Origin: Comamonadaceae bacterium
Lineage (GTDB): Bacteria > Pseudomonadota > Gammaproteobacteria > Burkholderiales > Burkholderiaceae_C
NCBI GenBank assembly: GCA_021299875.1
Contig: JAJTEW010000005.1
Span: 97,370 to 161,369 of the forward strand
DNA length: 64,000 nucleotides
Direction of reading: 5' to 3'
The notes below the pieces were generated by a model. That model ran no database searches, was not told where the DNA came from, and saw only the letters and a list, made by a program, of their open reading frames with translations. The translations under genes and the position numbers were made by a program. Positions 1 to 10,296 of this stretch are shown here, one piece after another. How positions within the stretch are numbered: the stretch's first letter is position 1; every line of letters begins with the position of its first letter.

Positions 1-613
1 CGTTGCAGTCCCAAGGCTCGGTGGTGGTCCAGCTGTTTTCGCCGCTGCGGGTGATCAAGGTGGTGCGCATCATGGGCTCATCGCCCACGATGGCGACCAA
101 ACGGCCGCCGATGCTCAGTTGTTGCAGCAAAATCGCGGGCACTTCCGCCACCGAGCCGCTGAGCAAAATGGCATCAAAGGGACCGTCTGCGGCGGCGCCC
201 TGGCTGCCATCGGCTTGGCGCACAGTGACGTTGATCACGCCCGCTTGTTGCAAATTGGTTTGGGCTTGAGCGACCAGTGTGGCGTCCAATTCCAAGCTCA
301 GCACCTTGGCAGCTTGGTGACCCAACAAGGCGGCCATGAAGCCCGAGCCTGTGCCGATGTCCAGCACTTTGTCTGTTTTGCGCACTGCCAGGTCTTGCAG
401 CAGACGGGCTTGCACGCGAGGCGCCAGCATGACTTGGTTGGGCGCTTGACCCAGGGGGATTTCCATGTCCACAAAGGCCAGTGCTTTGTGCGCCAAAGGG
501 GCGAAGTCCTCGCGCCGAACGGTGGACAGCAGGGCCAACACATTCGGGTCCAGCACTTCCCAGGGGCGGATTTGCTGCTCAATCATGTTGAAGCGGGCTT
601 GGTTCAGATCCAT
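1..613 (-). CDS. Protein-L-isoaspartate O-methyltransferase family protein (C-terminus cut by window edge)
   Basis: The first 204 residues of a SAM-dependent methyltransferase are present; the rest lies left of the window. The start is the ATG at 613, giving MDLNQARFNMIEQQIRPWEV. SAM motif I (VLDIGTGSGF) is at residues 83-92, and EIPLGQ at 51-56 is typical of Pcm-like enzymes, which repair isoaspartyl residues in damaged proteins. It lies 52 nt downstream of the RND pump gene on the same strand and may be transcribed with it. In related Burkholderiales a gene of this type often precedes a rhodanese gene and tolC, which would supply the outer-membrane partner of the pump; that part is outside the window and is inference. 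True Pcm activity is not proven, since this subgroup is divergent. Confidence 0.85.
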   Translation of the reverse strand, partial: MDLNQARFNMIEQQIRPWEVLDPNVLALLSTVRREDFAPLAHKALAFVDMEIPLGQAPNQVMLAPRVQARLLQDLAVRKTDKVLDIGTGSGFMAALLGHQAAKVLSLELDATLVAQAQTNLQQAGVINVTVRQADGSQGAAADGPFDAILLSGSVAEVPAILLQQLSIGGRLVAIVGDEPMMRTTLITRSGENSWTTTEPWDCN

Positions 614-665
614 GTGCGGTAACTCCTGCGGGGCGTGATCGGGTATCGGGTTCAAAAAGGTGATT

Positions 666-3600
666 TTAAGCGCCGTGGGTGCCTTGGCTCTGACGCGCCG
701 GGGCCAAGCCTGCCAGGCGACGCACCCATTGCGCCAAGTCGTCCATGTAACAGTAGACCACGGGCACTACCACCAAGGTCAGCAGCGAGGAGGTGATCAC
801 CCCGCCAATGACCGCTTGGCCCATGGGCGCGCGTTGCTCGGCGCCCTCGCTCAGGGCAAAGGCCAAGGGCACCATGCCGAAAATCATGGCCAAGGTGGTC
901 ATCAAAATGGGCCTGAGCCGCACCTTGGCGGCCATGAGCAAGGCTTCGTTGCGCGGCAGTCCAGGGACGGTTTGGCCGTGGCCATCGGTCTGGTCGGCGC
1001 GGGCGCGGATGGCGAAATCGACCAACAAGATCGCGTTTTTGGTGGCCAAGCCCATCAGCATGATCACGCCAATGATCGAGAACATCGACAAGGTGGAGCC
1101 AAACACCATGAGCGCCAGCACCACACCGATCAGCGTCAGTGGCAAAGAGGTCATGAGGGCCAAGGGCTGGAAGAAGCTCTTGAACTGACTGGCCAAAATC
1201 ATGTAGATGAAGATCACCGCCATCAGCAGGGCCGACAAAGCGTAGCCAAAGGACTCGGCCATGTTTTTGGTGGAGCCGCCAAAACTGTAGTGGTAGCCGG
1301 GGGGCAGGTTCAGGCTGTCCATGGCGGCCTTGACGTCGCCAGAGACTTCGCCCGCTGAGCGACCGAACACATTGGCGTTGATGGCGACTTCGCGCGACAT
1401 GTCGCGCCGATTGATCTGGTTGGAGCCGGTGGTTTCGGTGATGTGGGCGACCTGTCCCAAGCGCACAGTGCGGGGGCTGCCATCGGCTGCGCTGCCCACC
1501 ACAAAGGGCAGCCTGGCCAGGTCTTGGGGGCTGTTGCGGGACTCGGGCGAGAGGCGCACATTCACATCGTAGGTTTGGTCGTCGGGGGCGCGCCAATTGC
1601 CTACGGTTTGCCCAGCCACCAGCGTGCGCAAGGGCCCGGCGAGCTGCGCCGTCCCCAGGCCCAAGTCGGATGCGGCGTCCCGCTGGATCTCAATCTTGAC
1701 CGTGGGCTTGAAAGGTTTCACGCTGGAGTCCAAATCGACCAAGCCGGGAATGGCGCGCACCTTGTCCAACGCCAACAAAGCCAGGCGTTCGAGCTCTTGC
1801 TGGTCAGGGCCTTTGAGCGAAAACTCAATTTGTTTGTTGCCCCCCACCGCGTCGAGCAGACCTGCGTGCGTCACGGCCACCCCGGGCACTTGCTTCAAGC
1901 GGTCGCGGAGTATGGCTGACATTTGGTCGGCGTTGCGGTCTCGTTTTTTGCGCTCCACCAGGCGGATGTAGAGGTTGACGTTGTTTTTGCCTTGGGCGTT
2001 GGCGGTGTTGATGGTGCTCAGGGTGTAAACCACCTCGGGGAACTCGCGCAGGATGGCCTCGACCTGCCGGGCTTTGGCTTCGGTGGCTTCGAGTGAAGTG
2101 CCCACCGGGGTTTCAAACTTGAGCGAGGTTTCTGAAAAATCGGCTTTGGGCACGAACTCGGTGCCGAGCAGTCGGATCATGAACAGACTGGCCACAAAAA
2201 TGGCCAGGGCCAAAAAGACCGTGGCTTTTTTGTACACCAAGGCCCAGCGCAACAGGGCTTGGTAGCCATCCGCCAGGCGCTCGGTGCCTTGGTCAAACCA
2301 GCCGGTCACTCGGCCAATGCTTTTGTCGTACCAGCCCGCAGGCGCATGGTGTTTGCCGTGGGTGTCGATGGCCGGATCGTGCCAAATGCTGGACAACATC
2401 GGGTCCAGCGTGAAGCTGACAAACATGGAGATCATCACCGCTGCCACGATGGTGATGCCGAACTCGTGGAAGAACTTGCCGATGATGCCTTCCATGAAGC
2501 CAATCGGTAAAAACACGGCCACGATCGACAAGGTGGTGGCCAGCACGGCCAAGCCAATTTCTTGCGTGCCGTCCATGGAGGCGCGGTAGGCGCTTTTGCC
2601 CATCTGCACATGGCGCACGATGTTTTCTCGCACCACAATCGCGTCGTCGATCAGCAGGCCCACGCACAGACTGAGCGCCATCAGCGTGATCATGTTGATG
2701 GTAAAGCCAAACATCTGCATGAACATGAAGGTGCCGATGATGGAGATCGGCAGCGTCAAGCCCGTGATGACGGTGGAGCGCCAAGAGTTGAGGAACAAAA
2801 ACACAATCAACACCGTGAGGACAGCGCCTTCGATCAAGGTTTGGCGCACGTTGTTGACCGACAAACGGATGGGGCGTGAGTTGTCGGTGATCGGTTCCAA
2901 CCTGAGGCCGGAGGGCAGTTGGGCCTGCATGTCGGCCACGGCCTTGACCAGACCGTCCACCACCTGGATGGTGTTCTCGTCTTGTGACTTTTGCACCGAC
3001 ATCAAGAGGGTGCGTTGGCCGTTGTACAGCGCCAGGTTTTCCAGCTCTTGTGCACCATCTTGCACGGTGGCCACTTGCGACAGGCGAATGGGCGTGCCAT
3101 TTTTGCGCGCCACGATGATGCGCCCAAAGTCTTCCGGCCTGGCCATGCGTGAGCTGATTTGCACCACACGTTCTTGCTGCAGTGAGCGGATGGCACCCAC
3201 CGGCAAGTCTTGGTTTTCGTTGCGCACGGCAGCGACCACCTGTTCGGCTGTGATGCCCAGGGCCTCCATGTTGGCCGGTTGCAGGTACAGGTTGATCTCG
3301 CGTTTGCTGCCACCGACCAGGGTGACGGAGCCCACGCCACGTACGTTTTCCAGGCGCTTTTTCAGCACCTGTTCGGACCAGTTGGTCAGCTCCACCGCGT
3401 TGAGTTGGTTGCCCTCGGGGATCACGGCCAGTGACCACACCGCGCGGCTGGCCGGGTCAAACCGGAGCACCCGGGGTTCTTTGACTTCGGTGCGCAGCAA
3501 TGGGCGCAGCGAGGCGACTTTTTCGCGCACATCTTCGGCGGCTTTGCGGCCATCGATCTGCAGCTGAAACTCGATGATCACCAAAGATTGGTTTTCGAAG

Positions 3601-3851
3601 CTGCGTGAGGTCAGGGCGCTGATGCCGGCGATCGAGTTGACGCCTTCCTCCATCTTTTTGGAGACTTCACTTTCCACAATCTCTGGGGCTGCACCGGGGT
3701 ATTCGGTGCTGATGACCACCACTGGAAAATCGATGTTCGGAAACTGATCGACCTTCAGGCGTTGGTACGAGAACAGGCCCATGACCACAATGGCCAGCAT
3801 GACCATGGTGGCAAAAACAGGGTTTTGCAGACTGACGCGGGTGAACCACAT
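666..3851 (-). CDS. RND efflux pump inner-membrane transporter (AcrB/MdtB type)
   Basis: Proton-driven multidrug exporter of the inner membrane, 1061 residues, the normal length for the HAE1 family. The first membrane helix is at about residues 10-30. Helices TM2-TM6 start near residue 340, and the proton-relay Asp pair D402-D403 sits in [10 protein letters not shown]. The C-terminal half repeats the fold, with helices again from about residue 860. The adaptor gene ends 12 nt upstream, and a TetR gene precedes that, so the three form one transcription unit. The ATG at 3851 starts [20 protein letters not shown], the usual RND N-terminus. No outer-membrane channel gene is in the window. The substrate cannot be read from sequence. 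Confidence 0.95.
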   Translation of the reverse strand: MWFTRVSLQNPVFATMVMLAIVVMGLFSYQRLKVDQFPNIDFPVVVISTEYPGAAPEIVESEVSKKMEEGVNSIAGISALTSRSFENQSLVIIEFQLQIDGRKAAEDVREKVASLRPLLRTEVKEPRVLRFDPASRAVWSLAVIPEGNQLNAVELTNWSEQVLKKRLENVRGVGSVTLVGGSKREINLYLQPANMEALGITAEQVVAAVRNENQDLPVGAIRSLQQERVVQISSRMARPEDFGRIIVARKNGTPIRLSQVATVQDGAQELENLALYNGQRTLLMSVQKSQDENTIQVVDGLVKAVADMQAQLPSGLRLEPITDNSRPIRLSVNNVRQTLIEGAVLTVLIVFLFLNSWRSTVITGLTLPISIIGTFMFMQMFGFTINMITLMALSLCVGLLIDDAIVVRENIVRHVQMGKSAYRASMDGTQEIGLAVLATTLSIVAVFLPIGFMEGIIGKFFHEFGITIVAAVMISMFVSFTLDPMLSSIWHDPAIDTHGKHHAPAGWYDKSIGRVTGWFDQGTERLADGYQALLRWALVYKKATVFLALAIFVASLFMIRLLGTEFVPKADFSETSLKFETPVGTSLEATEAKARQVEAILREFPEVVYTLSTINTANAQGKNNVNLYIRLVERKKRDRNADQMSAILRDRLKQVPGVAVTHAGLLDAVGGNKQIEFSLKGPDQQELERLALLALDKVRAIPGLVDLDSSVKPFKPTVKIEIQRDAASDLGLGTAQLAGPLRTLVAGQTVGNWRAPDDQTYDVNVRLSPESRNSPQDLARLPFVVGSAADGSPRTVRLGQVAHITETTGSNQINRRDMSREVAINANVFGRSAGEVSGDVKAAMDSLNLPPGYHYSFGGSTKNMAESFGYALSALLMAVIFIYMILASQFKSFFQPLALMTSLPLTLIGVVLALMVFGSTLSMFSIIGVIMLMGLATKNAILLVDFAIRARADQTDGHGQTVPGLPRNEALLMAAKVRLRPILMTTLAMIFGMVPLAFALSEGAEQRAPMGQAVIGGVITSSLLTLVVVPVVYCYMDDLAQWVRRLAGLAPARQSQGTHGA

Positions 3852-3863
3852 GCGCTCAATTCC

Positions 3864-4997
3864 TCAAGGAATGGACTTGGGTGCTGCGGTGAACACGACG
3901 GCGACGCCTTCGCGCACAGCGCCGACGCTGCCCACCAAGACCTGTGCACCCGCGCTCAGGCCGCTGACGGCCATCAGGCTCTCTTGCCCGCCTTCGCTGC
4001 GCGCACCTGGCTGCACCGTGATGTGCGCGATCTGGCCGTCTTGCACCACCTGCACATAGGGCTGGGGTTTGTCGGTGCGCACGCTGCTGACGGGCACCGC
4101 CAGCACCTGTACGCTTTGTGTGCCCAGACTGCCTTGGGCAAACAGGCCTTGGCGCAAGCCCTCGCGGCCTTGGATGCCCAGGTACACCACGATGCTGCGG
4201 CTGCCCATCTGGGCGCTGGGGTTGATGCGCAAGACCTTGGCGGCCACAGGTTCAGTGAGGCCTTCAATGCGCAGTTGCGCGGTCATGCCCACCTTGACTT
4301 GGCTGGCCTCTTCGGCGCTCAGCGCCGCTTCCAGCTCCAGCCGGGCGAGGTTGATCACCTCGATCAAACGGGCCTCAATGGCCACCCGCTCACCGGGTTG
4401 GGCCAGGCGCTGCGCCACCACGCCCGACAGAGGGGAGCGCAACGTGGTGTCGGCTAAAGACTTGTTGGCCAGATCCAGCGCCGCCAGCGCCGCCATGTGG
4501 GTGGCCTTGGCGCCATTCAAGCTGGCCTGCGAGGCGAGCAGGGCGGTTTGCGAGATGAAGCCTTGGTTCACCAGCGCTTGGTTGTTGTCGAACTGGCGCT
4601 GCGCAATGTCCACTTGGGCCTTGGCCGCATCGGCTTGTTGCTGGGCTTGTCTGACGCGGGCTTGGAATTCGCTGGGGTCGATGCGTGCGATCACTTGACC
4701 GGCCTGCATCGTGTCTCCCTCGCGCACCGACAGGTCTTGCAACTCGCCGGCGACCCTGGCCTTGATGATGGCGCTGTCGCTGGCTTTGAGGGGACCCGAC
4801 ACCGCGATGCCCAGGCCCAGTGTTTGGATCTGGGCCGTGAACACGTCGGTCTTGGCCAGTTCGATGCGGGGCACGGCGGCGGCTGCGGTGGGGGGGGTGG
4901 CCTTGGCGGGTTGGCGCTGTTGGGCCCAGCGGGCAGCACCTGCAACCAGGGTGGCCAAAGCCACGGCTGTGAGGATCCAGAGGGTTGTTTTTTTCAT
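3864..4997 (-). CDS. RND efflux periplasmic adaptor subunit (membrane fusion protein)
   Basis: Periplasmic adaptor that links the RND pump to an outer-membrane channel, 377 residues. An N-terminal signal or anchor helix (about residues 5-20) is followed by an Ala/Pro-rich stretch. The first half of the barrel-sandwich (lipoyl) domain has GDTMQAGQVIARIDPSEF. An Ala/Gln-rich coiled-coil hairpin comes next (about 115-175), then the second lipoyl half (TLRSPLSGVVAQRLAQPGE) and beta-barrel domains. It starts 3 nt after the TetR stop and ends 12 nt before the pump gene, so the three are almost certainly co-transcribed. Confidence 0.93.
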   Translation of the reverse strand: MKKTTLWILTAVALATLVAGAARWAQQRQPAKATPPTAAAAVPRIELAKTDVFTAQIQTLGLGIAVSGPLKASDSAIIKARVAGELQDLSVREGDTMQAGQVIARIDPSEFQARVRQAQQQADAAKAQVDIAQRQFDNNQALVNQGFISQTALLASQASLNGAKATHMAALAALDLANKSLADTTLRSPLSGVVAQRLAQPGERVAIEARLIEVINLARLELEAALSAEEASQVKVGMTAQLRIEGLTEPVAAKVLRINPSAQMGSRSIVVYLGIQGREGLRQGLFAQGSLGTQSVQVLAVPVSSVRTDKPQPYVQVVQDGQIAHITVQPGARSEGGQESLMAVSGLSAGAQVLVGSVGAVREGVAVVFTAAPKSIP

Positions 4998-5000
4998 GGG

Positions 5001-5669
5001 TCAGGGCTTGCGTGTTGGCGCGGATTCGGGGATGGACAGGCCACGCGCCAACAGTTGGGCGTGCTGCGAGATGAAGGCTTCGGGGTCGATCTGTTCGTCG
5101 CTGGGACAGCAAGGACCCATGGAGTGTTTCCACATCACCAAAAACAGCAGCGGTGACATGACCGAGTGCAAGGCCAACTCAACGTGGATGGCGCGGAATT
5201 CTTGACGGTCGATGCCGCGTTGCAAGGCGCTGCGCACCAGCGCATGCGCGGGCATGATGACTTCATTTCGGAAAAAATCCGCCAAGTCCGGAAAGTTGCT
5301 GGCCTCGCTCATCACCAGCTTGGAAATACCGGAGGCCTTGGTCGCGCCATAACGCCGCCACCACTCGAGCATCATCCATTCGATCAATTCGCTGCTGCTG
5401 CCCTGAAACAGGGCTGCCTCTGCCGCGCCTTGAGCCACGGACGTGACGATGTTTTCGCGCACCACGGCCTTGAACAGATCTTCTTTGCTTGGGAAGTACA
5501 AAAACAGTGTGCCTTTGGACACGCCTGCCCGCGCTGCCACTTCTTCGACGCGGGTGGCGGCGTAGCCTTTTTCCACGAACAAGTCCAAAGCCGCCTCGAG
5601 CAGTTCGCCCGGGCGGTCTTGTTTGCGGCGTTCGCGCTTAGGCTGGGCGAGGGGCTCGGTGAAGTTCAC
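5001..5669 (-). CDS. TetR/AcrR family transcriptional regulator
   Basis: Likely local repressor of the RND operon, 222 residues. The N-terminal helix-turn-helix covers about residues 18-65 (EVAARAGVSKGTLFLYFPSK), and the C-terminal part is the usual ligand-binding helical domain. The start is a GTG at 5669 (MNFTEPLAQPKRERRKQ); no ATG lies nearby in frame. An imperfect palindrome at 5681-5698 sits just upstream and fits a TetR-type operator for autoregulation. Because the gene is the first of its operon, repressor and pump would be controlled together. Confidence 0.9.
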   Translation of the reverse strand: MNFTEPLAQPKRERRKQDRPGELLEAALDLFVEKGYAATRVEEVAARAGVSKGTLFLYFPSKEDLFKAVVRENIVTSVAQGAAEAALFQGSSSELIEWMMLEWWRRYGATKASGISKLVMSEASNFPDLADFFRNEVIMPAHALVRSALQRGIDRQEFRAIHVELALHSVMSPLLFLVMWKHSMGPCCPSDEQIDPEAFISQHAQLLARGLSIPESAPTRKP

Positions 5670-5680
5670 GGCTTATTTAA

Positions 5681-5698
5681 TGACTGACTGGTTAGTAA
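5681..5698. promoter_or_regulatory. Candidate TetR operator upstream of the RND operon
   Basis: The sequence TGACTGACTGGTTAGTAA is an imperfect palindrome (12 of 18 positions match its reverse complement) and lies 11 nt upstream of the GTG start of the tetR-like gene. Position and form fit a TetR/AcrR binding site, but binding is inferred. Confidence 0.5.
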
Positions 5699-5756
5699 TG
5701 TAAGCCGAGGACGGCTCGATCGTCAAGGCGTTGGCGCACACAGCCCACTGCAGACG

Positions 5757-5780
5757 CAAAAAAGGGGCCGAGGCCCCTTT
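5757..5780 (-). terminator. Rho-independent terminator of the glutaryl-CoA dehydrogenase gene
   Basis: A 9-bp perfect stem (AAAGGGGCC/GGCCCCTTT) with a 2-nt loop is followed, read on the minus strand, by a run of seven T. It lies 70 nt after the stop of the acyl-CoA dehydrogenase gene. Confidence 0.8.
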
Positions 5781-5850
5781 GATGGCTGTGACAAACGGTC
5801 CATTCGCCCTGCGGATGCGCCGCAGGCGGTGTCAAGTGGAGCGTTTGGCC

Positions 5851-7038
5851 TCAATTCGAGAAAGCAGGAATCCCGGTGATGGCGCGTCCCAAAATCAAAG
5901 CGTGCACATCGTGCGTGCCTTCGTAGGTGTTGACCACTTCCAGGTTCACCAGGTGGCGGGCCACGCCGTATTCGGCGCTGATGCCGTTGCCGCCCATCAT
6001 GTCGCGCGCCATGCGGGCGATGTCCAGTGCCTTGCCGCAGCTGTTGCGCTTGAGGATGGAGGTCAGGTCTACCGAGGCCGTGCCTTCGTCCTTCATGCGG
6101 CCCAGGCGCAGGCAGCCTTGCAAGCCCAGGCTGATTTCGGTCAGCATGTCGGCCAGCTTCTTTTGGATCAGCTGGTTGGCGGCCAAGGGGCGGCCAAACT
6201 GCTGGCGGTCCATCACGTATTGGCGGGCGCGAGCGTAGCAGTCTTCGGCGGCGCCCAAGGCGCCCCAAGCGATGCCGTAGCGGGCGCTGTTCAGGCAGGT
6301 GAAAGGGCCTTTCAAGCCACGCACTTCAGGCAAGGCGTTTTCTTCGGGGCAAAAGACCTCGTCCATGACGATCTCGCCCGTGATGGACGCACGCAAGCCG
6401 ACCTTGCCGTGCACGGCGGGGGCCGACAGGCCTTTCCAGCCTTTTTCGAGAATGAAGCCACGGATCTGACCGCCATCATCCTTGGCCCAGACCACAAACA
6501 CATCGGCGATGGGGCTGTTGGTGATCCACATCTTGGCGCCGGACAGGCTGTAGCCGCCGTCCACCTTTTTGGCGCGGGTGATCATGCTGCCGGGATCCGA
6601 GCCGTGGTTGGGCTCGGTCAGGCCAAAGCAGCCGATCCACTCGCCACGCGCCAGTTTGGGCAGGTATTTTTGTTTTTGGGCTTCGGAGCCAAAGTCGTGG
6701 ATGGGCAACATCACCAAAGAAGACTGCACACTCATCATGGAACGGTAGCCCGAGTCCACGCGCTCGACTTCCCGCGCCACCAAGCCGTAGCACACGTAGT
6801 TCAGGCCCGCACCGCCGTATTGCTCGGGGATGGTGGCACCCAAAAGGCCCAGCTCGCCCATCTCGCGGAAGATGGCCACGTCGGTGGTCTCGTTCAAGAA
6901 CGCGTCTTTCACGCGGGGCAGCAGACGTTCCTGGCAGTAGGCGCGGGCCGCCTCTTGCACCTGACGCTCGTCGTCGGTCAATTGCGCGCTGAGGTTGAAA
7001 GGGTCTTCCCAGCTGAAGGTGTTTTTGTGGGTGGCCAT
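5851..7038 (-). CDS. gcdH: Glutaryl-CoA dehydrogenase (acyl-CoA dehydrogenase family)
   Basis: FAD enzyme that oxidises and decarboxylates glutaryl-CoA to crotonyl-CoA in lysine, hydroxylysine and tryptophan breakdown; 395 residues, normal for the family. [37 protein letters not shown] and [18 protein letters not shown] are typical of GcdH rather than of straight-chain enzymes. The catalytic Glu is in [20 protein letters not shown] near the C-terminus. A LysR gene is transcribed divergently 100 nt away and probably regulates it. A strong terminator follows. Confidence 0.9.
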   Translation of the reverse strand: MATHKNTFSWEDPFNLSAQLTDDERQVQEAARAYCQERLLPRVKDAFLNETTDVAIFREMGELGLLGATIPEQYGGAGLNYVCYGLVAREVERVDSGYRSMMSVQSSLVMLPIHDFGSEAQKQKYLPKLARGEWIGCFGLTEPNHGSDPGSMITRAKKVDGGYSLSGAKMWITNSPIADVFVVWAKDDGGQIRGFILEKGWKGLSAPAVHGKVGLRASITGEIVMDEVFCPEENALPEVRGLKGPFTCLNSARYGIAWGALGAAEDCYARARQYVMDRQQFGRPLAANQLIQKKLADMLTEISLGLQGCLRLGRMKDEGTASVDLTSILKRNSCGKALDIARMARDMMGGNGISAEYGVARHLVNLEVVNTYEGTHDVHALILGRAITGIPAFSN

Positions 7039-7102
7039 GGGGGTGTCTCCGTGAAAAAAATCTTGAAACCCATTGTCAGGCTGAGATGAATAGCTGTCTA
7101 AT

Positions 7103-7123
7103 ATTGATTACCTATACATCAAT
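7103..7123. promoter_or_regulatory. Candidate LysR-type binding site between gcdH and the lysR gene
   Basis: The inverted repeat ATTGAT-N9-ATCAAT lies in the AT-rich divergent promoter region, 15 nt upstream of the lysR start. Size and dyad form fit a LysR-type recognition site serving both genes. Inferred from sequence symmetry only. Confidence 0.5.
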
Positions 7124-7138
7124 ACATTATTTTAATTC

Positions 7139-8029
7139 ATGGAATTCCGTCACCTGCGCTATTTCCTCATGCTGGCCGAAGAGCTGCACTTTGGCCGTGC
7201 CGCCCAGCGTCTGGCCATCTCCCAGCCGCCGCTCAGCTTGAACATCCAGCAGCTCGAAGCCTCGGTGGGCGCGCAGCTGTTCACCCGCAACAGCCGGGGT
7301 GTGCAGCTGACCGCAGCGGGCCAGGCCTTTGTGCCCGCTGCCCGGGCCTTGCTGGCGCAGGCCAGCGCGGCGGCGCGCGAGGCGCGCGATGTGGCAGAGG
7401 GCCAATCGGGTCAGCTTCAAATCGGTTTTGCCGGGACCATGTTGTATTGCGGCTTGCCCCAGATCTTGAGCCGTTTTCAGGCCAGCCACCCGCGTTTGCG
7501 CTTGGTGCTGCGCGAGCTGAGTTCGTCCGAGCAGTTGTCTGAGTTGCTGCGCGACCGGCTGGATGTGGGCTTTGTCCACACGCCCCGCGTGCCGCCGGGT
7601 TTCGAGCAAATTTTGGTGGCCAGCCAGCCTCTGGTGGCCTGCTTGCCCGCCCGCCACCCCTTGGCGGGTCGGGCCCGTCTGGGTTTGCAGGCGCTGGTGG
7701 GGCAAGATTTGGTGGTGGTGTCCCGCACGGTTTCGCCCGATTACCACGAGCGCATTTTGCAGTTGTGTGAACAGTCGGGCTGGATGCCCCCCGTGGTGCA
7801 CGAGCTGCGCCATTGGCTGAGCGTGGTGTCTTTGGTGTCGCAAGGCTTGGGTGTGGCGTTGGTGCCGCAGGCGCTGGCGCAATCTGCGTTGGCGGGCGCC
7901 GTTTTTGTGCCGCTGCACGATGTGGATGTGCGCTACGACACGCGCTGCCTGTGGCGCAGTGACCGAGATCAAACTTCGCTCGGGGACTTTGTCCAAGCCC
8001 TGTCCGCGGGACTGGCAGACCACCGATAA
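7139..8029 (+). CDS. LysR family transcriptional regulator
   Basis: 296 residues with the standard N-terminal winged helix-turn-helix (MEFRHLRYFLMLAEELHFGRAAQRLAISQPPLS begins it, residues 1-60) and a C-terminal periplasmic-binding-protein-like effector domain. It is divergent from gcdH across a 100-nt region with a dyad, so it is likely a GcdR-type regulator answering to glutarate or a CoA derivative. That role is inferred from position. msrA follows 28 nt downstream. Confidence 0.88.
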   Translation: MEFRHLRYFLMLAEELHFGRAAQRLAISQPPLSLNIQQLEASVGAQLFTRNSRGVQLTAAGQAFVPAARALLAQASAAAREARDVAEGQSGQLQIGFAGTMLYCGLPQILSRFQASHPRLRLVLRELSSSEQLSELLRDRLDVGFVHTPRVPPGFEQILVASQPLVACLPARHPLAGRARLGLQALVGQDLVVVSRTVSPDYHERILQLCEQSGWMPPVVHELRHWLSVVSLVSQGLGVALVPQALAQSALAGAVFVPLHDVDVRYDTRCLWRSDRDQTSLGDFVQALSAGLADHR

Positions 8030-8057
8030 TCCGATCCAACTTTCACAGGGATTCAAC

Positions 8058-8588
8058 ATGGCTGAAACTTTGGTTTTGGGCGGCGGTTGCTTTTGGTGCA
8101 CCGAAGCGGTTTTCGTCAAAGTGCGCGGCGTGACCGATGTCGAGTCGGGTTATTGCAACGGCCAGACCGTGGCCCCCACTTACGAGCAAGTTTGCTCTGG
8201 GCGCACGGGGCACAACGAAGTGGTCAAGCTCGAATTCGACCCCGCGCAGATCAGCACCCGCGACTTGCTCGAGATTTTCTTTGTCATCCACGACCCGACC
8301 ACCTTGAACCGCCAGGGCAACGATGTGGGCACGCAGTACCGCAGCGGCATTTACTTCACCACGCCTGAACAGGCCCAAGAGGCTCGGGCGCTGATGGCCG
8401 AATTGACGTCAGACAACGCCTTTGGGCAGCCCATCGTGACCGAGGTGCTGGCGCTGGCCAACTACAGCGCGGCCGAGGACTACCACCAGGACTTTTTTGA
8501 GCGCAACCCCTATCAGGGTTACTGCATGGCGGTGGCGGCGCCCAAGGTGGCCAAGTTCAAAAAAACATTCGCCCGTTGGGTCCGCTGA
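8058..8588 (+). CDS. msrA: Peptide-methionine (S)-S-oxide reductase
   Basis: Reduces methionine-S-sulfoxide in proteins, repairing oxidative damage in the cytoplasm; 176 residues. The active-site motif GGGCFWCTEAVF is at residues 8-19, with the catalytic Cys in GCFW. The ATG at 8058 is chosen because it puts this motif at the normal distance from the N-terminus; the same frame is open much further upstream inside lysR. The glycine motif reads GYCNG rather than the more common GYxGG, and further Cys residues could serve in recycling. It follows lysR closely but has no obvious functional link. Confidence 0.93.
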   Translation: MAETLVLGGGCFWCTEAVFVKVRGVTDVESGYCNGQTVAPTYEQVCSGRTGHNEVVKLEFDPAQISTRDLLEIFFVIHDPTTLNRQGNDVGTQYRSGIYFTTPEQAQEARALMAELTSDNAFGQPIVTEVLALANYSAAEDYHQDFFERNPYQGYCMAVAAPKVAKFKKTFARWVR

Positions 8589-8625
8589 GGTCTGGCCGGC
8601 TCGGCCATGAGCGGGCGCCGCTGAC

Positions 8626-9258
8626 TCAAGGCGCCAAGCGCTCGCGCAGCCAGCCGCTGGCATCGGGCGTGTAACGCAGCCGGTCGTGCAGACGGCTTTT
8701 GCGGCCTTGCCAAAATTCCCAGCGTTCGGGCACCAAGCGAAAGCCACCCCAGTGTGGCGGTCGAGGGGGGTTGAGCATGAATTGCGCAGCGTATTTGGCA
8801 GCGTTGGTCACCAGCACCGTGCGCCCGTCGATCACCTGGCTTTGCGGCGAGGCCCAAGCGCCGATGCGGGAGTCCAGAGGGCGGCTGTGAAAGTAGGCGT
8901 CGCTTTCTTCGGCGCTGACCTTTTCCACCCGGCCTTCGATGCGCACCACGCGTTCGAGCTCCACCCAATGGAATTGCAAGGCGGCAAAAGGGTTGCCCGC
9001 CAGCTCTTGGCCCTTTTGGCTGTCGTAATTGGTGTACCAAACGATGCCTCGCGCGTCGCAGCCTTTGATCAACACCACCCGTGTGCTGGGCCGCAGCTGG
9101 CTGCTCACGGTGGCCAGTGTCATGGCGTTGGGCTCGGGCACTTGGGCGGCGATCGCCTCTTCCAGCCAATGCTCAAATTGCTTCAGAGGGTCGGCATGGG
9201 AGGCGTTTTCGTTGAGCTCGGCTTTTTCGTAGCTCTTGCGCAGGTCGGCGATGTTCAT
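8626..9258 (-). CDS. pdxH: Pyridoxamine/pyridoxine 5'-phosphate oxidase
   Basis: FMN enzyme that makes pyridoxal 5'-phosphate in B6 biosynthesis and salvage; 210 residues. FMN- and substrate-binding segments are visible: [58 protein letters not shown], and the C-terminal [17 protein letters not shown]. It is convergent with msrA (37-nt gap), and the ChaC-like gene ends 20 nt upstream on the same strand, so the two may be co-transcribed. Confidence 0.95.
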   Translation of the reverse strand: MNIADLRKSYEKAELNENASHADPLKQFEHWLEEAIAAQVPEPNAMTLATVSSQLRPSTRVVLIKGCDARGIVWYTNYDSQKGQELAGNPFAALQFHWVELERVVRIEGRVEKVSAEESDAYFHSRPLDSRIGAWASPQSQVIDGRTVLVTNAAKYAAQFMLNPPRPPHWGGFRLVPERWEFWQGRKSRLHDRLRYTPDASGWLRERLAP

Positions 9259-9278
9259 GTGGCAAGTATAGGCAGGCC

Positions 9279-9908
9279 TCAGTCTTTGGCGTGGCGCAGC
9301 AGTGCGGCCAATGCCCGGTCATCGATGCCGAGCGAACGCAGGCTGTCGTAAGTTTGCTGGGCATAGTCGAGCGTGGTGCCAAAGCGGCCACTGGCATTTT
9401 TAAAAATGTGCCGATAGGTCTCCGGCGCTAAGGGGCCGGTGAAGCTGGGGCTGTTGCGCGGCAAAGTGAACGCGAGGGCTTGGACCGGACCCCGCGGGGT
9501 CTGGCAAGGCAGCCACACGGGGGTGTAGACGTCCATGGGCATTTCGCGTGCCCACAGCCGCTGCAAGACCTCGTCTGCTTCGCTTTGTGCCACGCGGTAC
9601 ACCACGCCGTGGCAACTGCCGCCGGGCAACAAGGCGAATACCAAGCCGGGGCATTCGGGGCTGCCTCGGTTCAGGCGGCTCCACATTTTCAGAGCGCGGT
9701 GCCAGCCCCAAACCCGGATGGCATGCTGCTCTTGGGCCTCAAATTCAGGCCGCCACAGCAGCGACGCATAGCCAAACACCCAGAGGTCTTGACCTGCGGT
9801 TTGCGCCCTGAAGCGCTCCAGCAATTCGCCCCTGAAGGCCACCCGTGCCGCATCGGCCGTTGGGCGGGGGGGGCTGAACGCCCGGACGCTGTCGGGTGTG
9901 TCGGTCAT
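9279..9908 (-). CDS. ChaC-like gamma-glutamylcyclotransferase
   Basis: Predicted to split gamma-glutamyl groups from glutathione as 5-oxoproline; 209 residues. The N-terminal binding loop [14 protein letters not shown] and the acidic active-site region [15 protein letters not shown] (Glu in REM) match the ChaC family. The C-terminal half is helical with [20 protein letters not shown]. It lies just upstream of pdxH on the same strand. Family assignment is firm; glutathione specificity is inferred. Confidence 0.85.
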   Translation of the reverse strand: MTDTPDSVRAFSPPRPTADAARVAFRGELLERFRAQTAGQDLWVFGYASLLWRPEFEAQEQHAIRVWGWHRALKMWSRLNRGSPECPGLVFALLPGGSCHGVVYRVAQSEADEVLQRLWAREMPMDVYTPVWLPCQTPRGPVQALAFTLPRNSPSFTGPLAPETYRHIFKNASGRFGTTLDYAQQTYDSLRSLGIDDRALAALLRHAKD

Positions 9909-9959
9909 GTGCCATCGGGTCCCATTACAATCTGGGCACTATTTTCGGAGAAAACGAAC

Positions 9960-10217
9960 ATGTCAAGCAATGAAGATGAGAACCAACCCGTGGTCTTGGC
10001 CATTTTGGTCGGCGTGATCGTGCTGGTCATTGGGCTGGCCGTGGGTATTGGCATCGCCAAAAGCCAAAAAGCAGCGCCTGCTGCCCCAGTCGCTGTGACA
10101 GCGCCTGCAGACCCAGCATCAGCGCCGGCAGGGGCGGCAGATGCTGCAACGCCAGCGGCTGCACCTGCTGCGGCAGACGCCCCTGCGGCCAACCCGGCTG
10201 CCCCTGCGGCCAAGTGA
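9960..10217 (+). CDS. Small membrane-anchored Ala/Pro-rich protein
   Basis: 85 residues. MSSNEDENQPVV is followed by one hydrophobic helix (about residues 11-33, rich in Val, Ile and Gly), and the rest is almost wholly Ala, Pro, Asp and Thr. The N-terminal hydrophobic segment looks like that of periplasmic OmpA-like proteins, but there is no OmpA domain here. The start at 9960 follows GGAGAAAACGAAC (RBS GGAG at 9943-9950 region). A strong terminator follows the stop. Function unknown; a short membrane-tethered linker is all that can be read. Confidence 0.6.
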   Translation: MSSNEDENQPVVLAILVGVIVLVIGLAVGIGIAKSQKAAPAAPVAVTAPADPASAPAGAADAATPAAAPAAADAPAANPAAPAAK

Positions 10218-10238
10218 GGCCGCTGGTGTCCACGGATG

Positions 10239-10261
10239 AACCCGCCTCGGCGGGTTTTTTT
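10239..10261 (+). terminator. Rho-independent terminator after the small membrane protein gene
   Basis: An 8-bp perfect stem AACCCGCC/GGCGGGTT with a 2-nt loop is followed by a T-run. It separates the small gene from edd. Confidence 0.85.
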
Positions 10262-10296
10262 ACACCTGCAGATCCCCCCGCGCCACGTACCCATTT

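Noticed and set aside
652..1596. Long open frames on other frames of the RND pump gene and similar shadows throughout.
   Set aside because: High GC gives long antisense and shifted frames; they lack family motifs and lie wholly inside well-supported genes.
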